Source: CAZFER01 sp964517495 (lineage in GTDB: Bacteria > Hinthialibacterota > Hinthialibacteria > Hinthialibacterales > Hinthialibacteraceae). Taken from it: a DNA stretch of 27,634 bases. The translations under genes and the position numbers were made by a program. Under the pieces are notes generated by a model that saw only the letters and a program-made list of their open reading frames with translations, was not told the origin of the DNA and did no database searches. The stretch is taken from the NCBI GenBank assembly GCA_964517495.1, contig CAZFER010000080.1:1-27634 (forward strand), read 5' to 3'. This document shows, piece by piece, positions 7,698 to 15,678 of the stretch (the first letter of the stretch is position 1; each line of letters opens with the position of its first letter).

Positions 7698-8849
7698 ATG
7701 AGCACCAACAAGCAGACAATCAAACGACGCCGCTTTATCAAAGCCTCCGGCGCATCAGCGATGATGATCGGCGTGTCCCAACACATTTTTGGCGCCAATG
7801 GCCGGGTTGTGCTTGGCCAAATCGGAACGGGGGGACGAGGGCAAGCGCTTTTACGAACCCTGACCAATGTTTCAAACGTACGGGTGGCTTCCATCTGTGA
7901 TCTGCGTGAAGAACGGTTGGATCAGGCAATGCGTTATTGCAGCGATTATTATCCTGAAACAAAGCGTTATACCGATTTCCGTGAAATGTTGGATAAGGAA
8001 TCCCTGGACGCTTGCATCGTGGCCACTGAAGTGGGCAATCATGCCAAGTGCGTGGTCCCCGTATTGGAAGCAGGGCTGCATTGCTTTAGCGAAAAACCCA
8101 TGGATTGCACGGTGGAGAAAGTGGATCGAATCGTCAAAGCCGCCCGCAAAGCCAAGGGGATTTACCAGGTGGGATTTCAACGCCGTTATGCCCCTGGTTT
8201 TCAGGATTCGATTCGGCAAATCCACGAAGGCATCGCCGGTGATATCACCTTCTTGCAGGGACAATGGCAGTGGACCTGGTCGGTCGGCGGTTGGGTTGGT
8301 GATGTGGATATGTCCGGTGGTGAATTGGTTGAACAGGCCTGTCACCATATGGATGTTATGCAATGGGTGATGAAAGGCCAGCATCCCCTAAAATGCAGCG
8401 CAATGGGTATTATAACACGGCCTACCAGCACGCCCCCCGAACATAATTCTGAAGATCAATCAGCGGTGGCCTTTGAATTCCCAGGTGGCGTGACGTTCTC
8501 ATACACTCACCTCTTTTATTGTTGCGAACAATTCACCGGTGAGAAACTCAATGTCCACGGCCAAAAGGGCGGCGTGAATTTGGTGGAAAGCCGCTTTTAT
8601 CCACGTCCCGGCATGGGGGAACCCAAACAACTGGGCGAAAAAGCCCCCAATTGGAACTACGGCACACCCCATGAATTGCAAGCCTTCATCAATCATGTCC
8701 TCAACAATGAAAAGCCCCTCAGCAACGAGGAAACCGGCCGTATATCCACCCTCATCTCCCTCATGGGACGCAAGGCCATGTACAAACGCAAAACAAAATC
8801 CTTCGAGCCTTCGCTGGTTACCTGGGACGAACTGGGTTCGACGACCTGA
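7698..8849 (+). CDS. Tat-exported Gfo/Idh/MocA family oxidoreductase (copy 2)
   Basis: This 383-residue protein is clearly homologous to the preceding one along its whole length. The leader KRRRFIKASGASAMM is a twin-arginine signal. The Rossmann motif QIGTGGRG is at residues 41-48, active-site Lys133 is in CFSEKPMD, and ACHHMDVMQWVM matches the His pair of copy 1. Differences cluster around residues 190-205 (WSVGGWVGDVDMSG against a shorter loop in copy 1) and 235-245, which lie in the substrate-binding domain, so the two may act on different substrates or as a heteromer. A strong SD (GGAGGA) precedes the ATG. It is in an operon with copy 1, and a perfect 12-bp terminator hairpin ends the unit 33 bp after the stop. 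Confidence 0.88.
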   Translation: MSTNKQTIKRRRFIKASGASAMMIGVSQHIFGANGRVVLGQIGTGGRGQALLRTLTNVSNVRVASICDLREERLDQAMRYCSDYYPETKRYTDFREMLDKESLDACIVATEVGNHAKCVVPVLEAGLHCFSEKPMDCTVEKVDRIVKAARKAKGIYQVGFQRRYAPGFQDSIRQIHEGIAGDITFLQGQWQWTWSVGGWVGDVDMSGGELVEQACHHMDVMQWVMKGQHPLKCSAMGIITRPTSTPPEHNSEDQSAVAFEFPGGVTFSYTHLFYCCEQFTGEKLNVHGQKGGVNLVESRFYPRPGMGEPKQLGEKAPNWNYGTPHELQAFINHVLNNEKPLSNEETGRISTLISLMGRKAMYKRKTKSFEPSLVTWDELGSTT

Positions 8850-8882
8850 TCGGATAGGTTTTTATACGTTTAGAAATAGATT

Positions 8883-8912
8883 AAAAAGGGCACGTTACCG
8901 CGTGCCCTTTTT
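8883..8912. terminator. strong rho-independent, bidirectional terminator
   Basis: AAAAAGGGCACG (8883-8894) pairs perfectly with CGTGCCCTTTTT (8901-8912) across a 6-nt loop. The flanking A and T runs let it work on both strands. It ends the oxidoreductase operon and would also end any transcript from the small minus-strand reading frame whose stop is at 8913-8915. Confidence 0.88.
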
Positions 8913-9062
8913 CTATAACCTATCTTCCCCTTCCAGATGAGCCAAAAGTTCTTGAATGTTATCAAGATTTATATCTTCTCTCAGTTCCATTTTGTAAGAT
9001 GGAAAATGATTGAGATGTTTTTTTAGGTGCATCCATGATCCACAATTCGTTTTGTGGATCAT
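8913..9062 (-). pseudogene. small open frame, probable remnant of an unknown gene
   Basis: A minus-strand frame runs from ATG at 9062 (or the inner ATG at 9032) to TAG at 8913-8915, giving 49 or 39 residues. The product ends in a charged helical segment (MELREDINLDNIQELLAHLE). The frame stays open upstream of 9062 as far as a TAA at 9096-9098, which suggests the 3' end of a once longer gene. There is no good SD, and a hairpin (9035-9062) covers the start region. The stop abuts the bidirectional terminator. I do not recognise the family. It could be a real small protein, the tail of a degraded toxin-antitoxin-type gene, or chance. Confidence 0.3.
9035..9062 (+). terminator. 11-bp perfect hairpin followed by T-rich tract
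   Basis: ATGATCCACAA (9035-9045) pairs with TTGTGGATCAT (9052-9062) around a 6-nt loop, and TTTATT follows. It has the form of a rho-independent terminator for plus-strand transcription. It is a second barrier about 120 bp after the first one and just upstream of the Fic fragment. Because no plus-strand gene ends here, it may be left over from a lost gene. Confidence 0.5.
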
Positions 9063-9143
9063 TTTTATTGAATTGCGACCCTCAAAGTTATATAATTATT
9101 TCATGAAAATCTTATAAAAAATGATGCTCAAGCGTGACACTAA

Positions 9144-9395
9144 ATGGTGAATCCGGTTCATTATCATTTGGGCATGTTTCCCCCCAACACTATTCAATGG
9201 GATAAATTGATTCCTCTCATTGGTCCAGCCAATGCGGCGCTGGCCCGGTTTGATGGAGCTTTGAGTGTTATTCCAAACCCCCATATTTTGTTGACACCTT
9301 TGACGACGCAAGAAGCGGTGCTGTCTTCCAGGATCGAGGGAACGCAAGCCACCATGGGGGAAGTGTTTGAATATGAAGCGGATGTGGTAATTTAA
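9144..9395 (+). pseudogene. truncated Fic-family protein: N-terminal inhibitory domain only
   Basis: The 83 residues match the Fic N-terminal domain: a proline-rich start (MFPPNTIQWDKLIPLIGPANAAL), LARFDG, PNPHILLTPLTTQEAVLSS and SSRIEGTQATMGEVFEYE. The SxxxEG pattern in SSRIEG is the known inhibitory helix, whose Glu blocks ATP binding in the catalytic domain. Intact proteins run 300-400 residues and carry HPFxDGNGR. Here the frame stops right after the inhibitory helix and the 3' end of the next gene begins two bases later. No HPF motif is found downstream. A TAA directly precedes the ATG and no SD is visible. Most likely it is a deletion remnant, although a free-standing inhibitor cannot be excluded. 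Confidence 0.75.
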
Positions 9396-9396
9396 C

Positions 9397-10089
9397 CTAC
9401 CCCCCAAATTCTATAAACCCAAACCGTTTAGGTTCGTGGAAGGTACGAGTTAACGTCGGGGACCAGGAGACCAGTTCGGGTTTTTGGCCGGTGGTTCGGT
9501 TATAGCGGTAGAAGTTTCCGCGCCAGGTGTCGCCCTTGGCGGGGGGATCGAGGTTCAGATCGGCGAAGGGGATGGCAACTTCGACGCGCCATTCCTTGTC
9601 TTTTACGCTGTCGTCGCCGACTTTGCCATCGACCACCACGGCGGATTTCATATTTGAGGCATGCCAGCTGCGGTCGCCTTTGATGCTTTTGGAGAAGCCC
9701 TTTTCATCGAGTGTGTTGGTAATAATGGCATCGAAGATGGTTCCCAGCGGGTTCCATTGCAGTTCGAAATAGCGAGTGGGATCGTGCGGGGTGACGAAAA
9801 ATTCAGCCACTTCCTCCTCCCATAGGTTGCTATCCCGTTCAGTCATGGTGGCATTGATGTTGGAATCGATACAGGTCCAGGCCAAATAGAGGTAGGTTTT
9901 ATCGTATAGCACGCGCACCGTGGTGGTTTCGCTTTCCGCTTTGGAGCCGTCGTTGAGGTAAAAGGGCGTAAGTTTGGGGGCTTTTTTCCAGGGCTTGTCA
10001 TCCAACTGGCCATCGATGGTTAAGCCGCCATCGATCAGTGGCACCACCACATGTTTGGGCTTTTTATTTTCGGGCAAAACAGAAGGCAT
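9397..10089 (-). CDS. carbohydrate-binding CBM9-like domain protein without signal peptide
   Basis: This 230-residue protein is made up almost entirely of a CBM9-like fold. It starts with the typical IDGQLDDKPWKKAPKLTPF block (about 24-44). It continues with VRVLYDKTYLYLAWTCID, EVAEFFVTPHDPTRYFELQWNPLG and a C-terminal WRVEVAIPFADLN...GDTWRGNFYRYNR segment, all normal for family 9 modules. The domain binds sugar chain ends in xylanases but also occurs alone in many uncharacterised proteins. No signal peptide or catalytic domain is seen, which is odd for a carbohydrate-binding module, and the start is secured by an SD (AAGGA) overlapping the last codons of malQ. The 5-bp gap to malQ indicates an operon and an intracellular role near alpha-glucan metabolism. 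The function is not known. Confidence 0.75.
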   Translation of the reverse strand: MPSVLPENKKPKHVVVPLIDGGLTIDGQLDDKPWKKAPKLTPFYLNDGSKAESETTTVRVLYDKTYLYLAWTCIDSNINATMTERDSNLWEEEVAEFFVTPHDPTRYFELQWNPLGTIFDAIITNTLDEKGFSKSIKGDRSWHASNMKSAVVVDGKVGDDSVKDKEWRVEVAIPFADLNLDPPAKGDTWRGNFYRYNRTTGQKPELVSWSPTLTRTFHEPKRFGFIEFGG

Positions 10090-10094
10090 TGTGC

Positions 10095-11624
10095 TTATCC
10101 TTTCTTTAAGCGGCCATAAATGCCGGTCAGTTCCAACAGCTGTTGGGCATGCTTCGGCTTCAGCATATCACCGGTATAGCGCCATTTCCAGTTGCCAGCG
10201 GGCCGCCCCGGTTGATTCATGCGCGCCTCGCTCCCCAGGCCAAGGACATCCTGCAGAGGGAATATCACCGAATCGGCCACGCAGGCCATCATGCAGCGGA
10301 TGCAGGCCCAATGAATCTCATGTCCATCGGTGTTCAGATATTGGCGGGCGTAATGCCGTTCCTGCTCAATGGCTTCATCGGAACGAGTGCTGTCCACGCC
10401 TCCACTGCTGGTCCACCAACCCACGGTGGTGTCGTTATCGTGGGTACCGGTATAGGCCACATGGTTGTGGGGGTAATTATGAGGCATATTCGGATTGCTG
10501 GCATCATGGCCAAAGGCAAACTGCAGGATACCCATACCGGGGAAAGCAAATTCCTCGCGCAAGGCTTCAACCTCGTCGGTTATCACGCCCAGGTTTTCAG
10601 CGATGATGGGCAGTTCACCCAGTTGCTCTTGAAGCGTTTGGAAGAAATGCGAGCCAGGACCTTTTACCCACCGGCCATTTTGGGCGGTGTCATCGCCGCC
10701 AGGAACTTCCCAGTAGGCTTCGAAGCCGCGGAAATGATCCAAGCGAATAATATCAACCTGTTTATAGGTTTCCCGAAAGCGATCCAGCCACCAGCTGTAG
10801 CCACTCTGTTTCATATCATCCCAACGGTAGATGGGATTTCCCCATAGCTGACCGGTCGCGCTAAAGTAATCAGGCGGGACACCAGCAACCACGGAAGGAT
10901 TACCCTGTTCATCCAAATAGTAGAGTTCAGGATGCGCCCATACATCAGCGCTGTCATGGGCGACATAAATGGGGATATCACCGATGATTTTGATCTCACG
11001 CTCATTCGCGTAATCTTTCACCGCCTGCCACTGCTTAAAGAAGAGGAATTGCCAAAATTTAAGGGCTTCAATCTCATCATGCAGTTTCTTGCGCCACTGA
11101 TCCATGGCCTGTGAATCCCGAAAGGCGATGTCTTTATCCCACTGGTTCCATACTGCCCCATTATGGGCGTTCTTCAGCGCCATGAACATGGCATAGTCAT
11201 CCAACCAGTTCTGCTTTTCTTGGCAAAAAGTCTGAAATGCATCCCGCAGTTTTGATGATCCATCGCGCTTGAATGTTTCATAAGCGGTTTGCAAGCGTTT
11301 GAATTTATAATCGATCACCCAGCCATAATCGACCTCATGCTGGGGGAAGGGTTGCTCGGGAAGATCATCCAGTGTTAAGAGTCCCTGCTCAACAAGCGGC
11401 TCAAAAGCAATTAAGAGGGGATTTCCGGCAAAAGCGGAAAAACTTTGATAAGGTGAATCACCATACCCGGTTGGGCCAAGCGGCAACACCTGCCACATGG
11501 TTTGGCCCGCTTCAACCAAAAAATCGACAAATCGATAAGCTCCCACACCCAGATCACCAATCCCGTATTTACCCGGGAGGGAGGTGGGGTGCAACAATAA
11601 ACCGCTGGTACGTGAAAAACGCAT
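10095..11624 (-). CDS. malQ: 4-alpha-glucanotransferase (amylomaltase), GH77
   Basis: This 509-residue cytosolic enzyme transfers alpha-1,4-glucan segments between maltooligosaccharides, releasing glucose. The family start (RTSGLLLHPTSLPGKYGIGDLG, residues 4-25) is exact. The nucleophile is Asp296 in IIRLDHFRGFEAYWEVP and the acid/base is Glu343 in IIAENLGVIT. YTGTHDNDTTVGWW contains the transition-state Asp, and FPLQDVLGLGSEARMNQPG is the C-terminal signature. Length is normal (about 500). There is no close SD before the ATG at 11624, only AGAGAGG about 15 nt upstream. The CBM9-like gene follows after 5 bp. No glycogen phosphorylase or maltose transporter gene is in the window. Confidence 0.96.
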   Translation of the reverse strand: MRFSRTSGLLLHPTSLPGKYGIGDLGVGAYRFVDFLVEAGQTMWQVLPLGPTGYGDSPYQSFSAFAGNPLLIAFEPLVEQGLLTLDDLPEQPFPQHEVDYGWVIDYKFKRLQTAYETFKRDGSSKLRDAFQTFCQEKQNWLDDYAMFMALKNAHNGAVWNQWDKDIAFRDSQAMDQWRKKLHDEIEALKFWQFLFFKQWQAVKDYANEREIKIIGDIPIYVAHDSADVWAHPELYYLDEQGNPSVVAGVPPDYFSATGQLWGNPIYRWDDMKQSGYSWWLDRFRETYKQVDIIRLDHFRGFEAYWEVPGGDDTAQNGRWVKGPGSHFFQTLQEQLGELPIIAENLGVITDEVEALREEFAFPGMGILQFAFGHDASNPNMPHNYPHNHVAYTGTHDNDTTVGWWTSSGGVDSTRSDEAIEQERHYARQYLNTDGHEIHWACIRCMMACVADSVIFPLQDVLGLGSEARMNQPGRPAGNWKWRYTGDMLKPKHAQQLLELTGIYGRLKKG

Positions 11625-11723
11625 ATAGTTATGTATCTACCTCTCTTTTACTAATCCATAGTTTGTGTGGTATAAATTAGATATTATTGTAGGTCTAATT
11701 CAGCGAATAAATACCCCACCATT

Positions 11724-12305
11724 TTATAATTCGATTTTGGTTCCCAGCACCTGAAGGAATTGGGCCAACCAAGCGGGATGAGCGGGCCAGGCGGGAGCGG
11801 TCACCAGGTTATCTGAGGTATGGGCTTGATCGATGGGAACATCCACCCATTGGCCACCACTGCTTTCCACATCAGGTTGAACTGCGGGATAACCGGTGCA
11901 GGCTTTGCCTTTCAATGCACCAGCAGCCGCCATCAACTGTAAAGCATGGCAAATAGCGGCGATGGGTTTATTGTTTTGGGCAAAATGTTGGACGATTTCA
12001 ATCACTTTGGGATTTAAACGGATATATTCAGGGGCACGGCCACCCGGAATGACCAGCGCATCATACTTGGCGGGATCGATTTCATCAAAGGTGGCATTAA
12101 GGGCAAAGTTATGACCCGGCTTTTCACTATAGGTCTGGTCACCCTCAAAATCGTGAACAGCAGTACGAACGATATCCCCGCTTTTTTTATCCGGGCAAAC
12201 AGCGTGGACATTATGGCCAACCATTAATAAAGCCTGGAAAGGAACCATCACTTCATAATCTTCCACAAAATCACCAACCAGCATTAATATGTTTTTAGCG
12301 CTCAT
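11724..12305 (-). CDS. DJ-1/PfpI family protein
   Basis: This 193-residue cytosolic protein belongs to the DJ-1/PfpI superfamily, which includes glyoxalase III-type, deglycase-claimed and protease-claimed members. The nucleophile elbow is PIAAICHALQLMAAAG with Cys119 followed by His120. The partner Glu15 is in VGDFVEDYEVMVPF. The loop DALVIPGGRAPEYIR is the usual GG(R)AP segment. The SD is ideal (GAGGAG, seen as CTCCTC at 12312-12317). The C-terminal segment WPAHPAWLAQFLQVLG is also typical of PfpI-like proteins. It stands alone, divergent from the methyltransferase gene. The most likely role is stress protection against reactive carbonyls, but activity within this family cannot be assigned from sequence. 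Confidence 0.88.
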   Translation of the reverse strand: MSAKNILMLVGDFVEDYEVMVPFQALLMVGHNVHAVCPDKKSGDIVRTAVHDFEGDQTYSEKPGHNFALNATFDEIDPAKYDALVIPGGRAPEYIRLNPKVIEIVQHFAQNNKPIAAICHALQLMAAAGALKGKACTGYPAVQPDVESSGGQWVDVPIDQAHTSDNLVTAPAWPAHPAWLAQFLQVLGTKIEL

Positions 12306-12431
12306 TGTATTCTCCTCGATTTATTGATCGTTGTTGGATAAGATTAATTATCATCACATTATAATGGTTGGCTGATTGAAACAAATAGCAAACCACGGCA
12401 GAACCAATTCAATTTGCCCAAGTGAGGTATA
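12306..12431. promoter_or_regulatory. divergent intergenic region with a symmetric TATAAT element
   Basis: CATTATAATG (about 12357-12366) is a palindrome that reads TATAAT on both strands, so a -10 box could serve either gene. On the minus strand TTGTTT lies 15 bp upstream of it, a short but usable spacing toward the PfpI gene. On the plus strand the methyltransferase has an SD, GAGGT (12424-12428). Confidence 0.3.
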
Positions 12432-13178
12432 ATGAATTTCATTAAGCAAGCGATACTTAATCTTGTTCCAAAATCATTGGTCACCCCTTTGATTAAACGC
12501 CTGGTGCAAACTCATTTAAATCGACTCGATGCCAAGCAGGGACTTTGTTTTTTATTTGATTTGGATAGTTGCTTGTATTTTCATCAAACTCAAAAAGCCA
12601 TAGTCTACGGAAATGGGATTCACCCCAAACACCGCCATATTAAATATCACGACTTTTTTATTCGGAATATCTCATCCCATGAACGTGTTCTTGATATTGG
12701 CTGTGGTATTGGAGCACTGGCTCAGGATGTGGCTGAGAAAACCGGCTGCCAGATGGTGGGGATCGATCTGGATGAGGGAAACATTGAACAAGCCAAGCAA
12801 CGCTTTGCACATGACCGGGTCGATTATCGCGTTGGAGATGCAAAAAACGACTTGCCGGATGAACAATTCGATGTGATTTTTTTATCCAATGTATTGGAAC
12901 ACCTGACTGACCGAAGTAAATTTTTAAAAACCATACAGGAACGTTTCAAACCCGATCGATTTTTGATTCGTGTCCCTCTTTTCGAGCGTGAATGGCGAGT
13001 GCCATTAAAAAAAGAATTGGGGACAGAATGGCGATTGGACCGAACTCATGAAATAGAATATACTCAAGAAACCTTCGAGGATGAAATCAAAGCCGCAGAT
13101 TTACACATTATCTCAAAAGAAGTGAGATGGGGTGAAATCTGGGCGGTCATCAAAAAGAATTCCACAAACCATGGCTGA
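12432..13178 (+). CDS. class I SAM-dependent methyltransferase
   Basis: This 248-residue protein carries the SAM-binding motif I, VLDIGCGIGALAQ (residues 86-98). Acidic motif II is MVGIDLDEGNIEQA, and DYRVGDAKNDLPDEQFDVIFLSNVLEHL is the later pair of motifs, typical of the Methyltransf_11/23 group. The first 80 residues form a helical, basic extension without a signal peptide. The likely substrate is a sugar nucleotide or glycan-linked sugar, inferred only from the downstream GT4 gene. The 3' end overlaps the GT4 start by 8 bp (ATGGCTGA), indicating translational coupling. The SD is GAGGT before ATG 12432. It is not close in sequence to the second methyltransferase of this cluster, although both sit in front of a GT4 gene. 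Confidence 0.85.
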   Translation: MNFIKQAILNLVPKSLVTPLIKRLVQTHLNRLDAKQGLCFLFDLDSCLYFHQTQKAIVYGNGIHPKHRHIKYHDFFIRNISSHERVLDIGCGIGALAQDVAEKTGCQMVGIDLDEGNIEQAKQRFAHDRVDYRVGDAKNDLPDEQFDVIFLSNVLEHLTDRSKFLKTIQERFKPDRFLIRVPLFEREWRVPLKKELGTEWRLDRTHEIEYTQETFEDEIKAADLHIISKEVRWGEIWAVIKKNSTNHG

Positions 13179-14547
13179 TCCTAACCAACACCAATTAAAC
13201 GTCCTATATATAAACAAAAACGATCACGCCGGTGGCGCAACTCGCAACGCACGCCTGTTACAGCAGGCGTTGAAGCAGTCTGGACACCCAACCTGCATGG
13301 CCGTGGAATTCAAAGGGACCAATGATAATGATGTCTTCACCTTCAATAACGATGAATATCGATCATGGTGGGCAAAATCATGGTTATCCCTCAGCCAACT
13401 TTTACGAAAAAGATTACCCAAAAATCGTATAATTGAAAAACTTATAGAATGTATCCGCTGGGTGGGTGAACCGTTCCGTTACTTACGCTATAAGGAAGGG
13501 ATTGAGGACTTCGATTACCCTGGAACATGGAATATTGTTCATAACGCCCCTTTTAAGCCAAACCTTCTTCATGCCCATAATCTGCACAGCAGCTATTTCG
13601 ATTTACGCGCTCTACCCTGGCTTTGTCAGCAAGCCCCATTGGTGGTGACCTTGCATGATGCCTGGGTGACGAGCGGACATTGTGCCCATTCACTGGATTG
13701 TGAAAAGTGGTTAAAAGGCTGCGGAGGGTGCCCTTACCTGGATATCGATCCCTCCATCGCCAGGGATGCCACAGCTTATAATTTACGACGCAAACAGGAG
13801 ATATATAATCAATGCCGACTATTTCTTATTACCCCAAGCCATTGGCTTATGGAAAAAGCAAAGCGTTCCATCTTATCACCCGCGATTATTGACAGCCGCG
13901 TTATTCCCTATGGCATTGATCTATCCATTTTCAAACCGGATAATAAGGAATCCGCGCGAGACAAACTAAACATCCCTCACCATAAATTTGTAATTTTATT
14001 TGTTGCTCATGCCTTAAAGCGAAACGTCTGGAAAGATTACGCCACCCTCCAAAACGCCATGCAAATTATTGCAGAACGGCATGCGGAAGAGGTCTATTTG
14101 ATCAATTTGGGTGAAGGGGGGGACACCGTACGATATGGCTCGGCAGAGATTCGCTTTGTACCCTTTATCGATTCACCTCAGGAAGTCGCGCTTTATTATC
14201 AAGCCGCAGATGTCTACCTGCACTCCGCCAAAGCGGATACCTTTCCCAATACGGTTTTAGAAGCAATGGCCTGTGGTTTGCCTGTGATCGGAACCCAGGT
14301 GGGGGGGATTCCAGAACAAATTCGCGAGGGCGAAAATGGTTTACTCTTTCCTTTGGGAGATGCCCAGGCTATGAGTGAATGTGTGGAACGCTTGATCGGC
14401 AACCATGAATTACAAAAGTCGATGAGTCAAGCTTCACATCGCATTGCCCAGGAAGAATACAACCTTCCCCTGATGATAGAACGGCATATGGATTTTTATT
14501 ATTCCGCCTTGGAGAAATGGGAATCTTTTAGGTCAAGAACTTCATGA
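13171..14547 (+). CDS. GT4-family glycosyltransferase
   Basis: I chose the ATG at 13171, overlapping the methyltransferase stop, over the in-frame ATG at 13132; it gives MADPNQHQLNVLYINKND and 458 residues. This GT-B retaining glycosyltransferase has an N-terminal donor-independent half containing LLHAHNLHSSYFD and VVTLHDAWVTSGHCAHS, followed by a cysteine cluster (C..W..GCGGCPY) seen in colanic-acid-type GT4 enzymes. The C-terminal half has VIPYGIDLSIF and ADTFPNTVLEAMACGLPVIG. In the E-x7-E motif the first Glu is Asp here (D-T-F-P-N-T-V-L-E). There are no membrane segments; it probably works at the cytoplasmic face on lipid-linked or surface glycan. Its last 49 bp overlap the opposite-strand GT4 gene. 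There is no clear SD, consistent with coupling. Confidence 0.88.
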   Translation: MADPNQHQLNVLYINKNDHAGGATRNARLLQQALKQSGHPTCMAVEFKGTNDNDVFTFNNDEYRSWWAKSWLSLSQLLRKRLPKNRIIEKLIECIRWVGEPFRYLRYKEGIEDFDYPGTWNIVHNAPFKPNLLHAHNLHSSYFDLRALPWLCQQAPLVVTLHDAWVTSGHCAHSLDCEKWLKGCGGCPYLDIDPSIARDATAYNLRRKQEIYNQCRLFLITPSHWLMEKAKRSILSPAIIDSRVIPYGIDLSIFKPDNKESARDKLNIPHHKFVILFVAHALKRNVWKDYATLQNAMQIIAERHAEEVYLINLGEGGDTVRYGSAEIRFVPFIDSPQEVALYYQAADVYLHSAKADTFPNTVLEAMACGLPVIGTQVGGIPEQIREGENGLLFPLGDAQAMSECVERLIGNHELQKSMSQASHRIAQEEYNLPLMIERHMDFYYSALEKWESFRSRTS

Positions 14548-15677
14548 TATAGTTCCCGTTCTTTTTCAACAATTTTATCCAACGCATAGTGTTCCAATGC
14601 AAATTGCCGGGCACGTTCAGCCAATCGAAGTTGTAAATCTCTATCGGATTCGAGTTTTTGAATTGTTGAACGAATCGATTGAGGATCGGTTTGACAAAGC
14701 AAACCATTCTCACCATGATTAATAATTTCATTGATTCCACTGACATCAGTGCCAATAACAGGAAGTTTGCACGCCATGGCCTCGATAAGCGTTTTTGGAT
14801 GGCCTTCATAGTGAGAAGGAAGGATAAAAGCGGAGGCCTTTCTTAAATAATCAGGGAGTTGATTGTTTTCGATACGGCCGAGAAAACGAATACGTTTGTT
14901 GTTTTGAGCCAATAACTCGAGCGATTCACGCAAGGGACCTTGACCAATGATATCCAATTCAACATCCAAACCATCAACGGCCTGAATCATGGACTCAATA
15001 TTTTTTTCAGGTGAGAGACGACCCACAAAGCAAAGCCGAAATGGCTGACCACTGGATTGATCGGTTGGCGAAAACAGACCGGTGTCGACATAGTTTGGAA
15101 TAATAATGGTCTTATCGATTACTTGAGGGAAGCGTTTTTGGATGCGGTTGACCATATCATTGGAAGTTACCACAATCCGGTCAGCATAATTACAAACACG
15201 GTCTTCCACCTGCAAACTGTAAATTGCCTCCGGGGAATGGGCACCGCATTCCAGAATGGTATTTTTTGACCACATATAACCACAACGGGCTATCAAAGGT
15301 TTCTTATAACGTTGGGCCGCCAATAAGGCGATATCGGCTCCTGACATTTGGTTGGTTTTAAGTATATGAGATTTTTTCAACGAACGCCAATGCAGTAACG
15401 TTACCAAACGGTCATACCAATGGCGTTTTAATCCCCACCGATTGCAACAAATCTTAATACCAGGAACTAGATTGGAAAATTCAAGGTCGCTGGAATCCCC
15501 ATAGGTGATAAATGATATGTGGATACCCTGTTCCTGCAATCGTCGATACAGAGCCACTTCACGGTCAAACATGCCCACATCATACCACGTGCGTAATGAA
15601 ACACCGCGGGTAAAAAATAATACCAGGTTTATTGGTTGCGATGAATTCATGGTTAGACGATAGTATGTACTTCTCAT
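14499..15677 (-). CDS. GT4-family glycosyltransferase
   Basis: This 392-residue GT-B enzyme has the N-terminal half with a Gly-rich start after MRSTYYRLTMNSSQPINLVLFFTRG (the ATG at 15650 is an alternative start). The C-terminal half has IIIPNYVDTGLFSPT, RLCFVGRLSPEKNIESM, ELDIIGQGPL and the E-x7-E motif HYEGHPKTLIEAMACKLPVIG with both Glu residues intact. DVSGINEIINHGENGLL follows in the usual place. It is predicted to be cytoplasmic and to add a sugar during surface-glycan assembly. The ATG at 15677 lies one base after the stop of the upstream methyltransferase, so the two are coupled. The gene ends inside the 3' end of the plus-strand GT4 gene. Donor and acceptor are unknown. Confidence 0.9.
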   Translation of the reverse strand: MRSTYYRLTMNSSQPINLVLFFTRGVSLRTWYDVGMFDREVALYRRLQEQGIHISFITYGDSSDLEFSNLVPGIKICCNRWGLKRHWYDRLVTLLHWRSLKKSHILKTNQMSGADIALLAAQRYKKPLIARCGYMWSKNTILECGAHSPEAIYSLQVEDRVCNYADRIVVTSNDMVNRIQKRFPQVIDKTIIIPNYVDTGLFSPTDQSSGQPFRLCFVGRLSPEKNIESMIQAVDGLDVELDIIGQGPLRESLELLAQNNKRIRFLGRIENNQLPDYLRKASAFILPSHYEGHPKTLIEAMACKLPVIGTDVSGINEIINHGENGLLCQTDPQSIRSTIQKLESDRDLQLRLAERARQFALEHYALDKIVEKERELYHEVLDLKDSHFSKAE

Positions 15678-15678
15678 C

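Noticed and set aside
7872..8384. Minus-strand frame of 170 codons and similar frames over the oxidoreductase pair
   Set aside because: These are antisense frames of the conserved Gfo/Idh/MocA genes, with no SD and no recognisable motifs.
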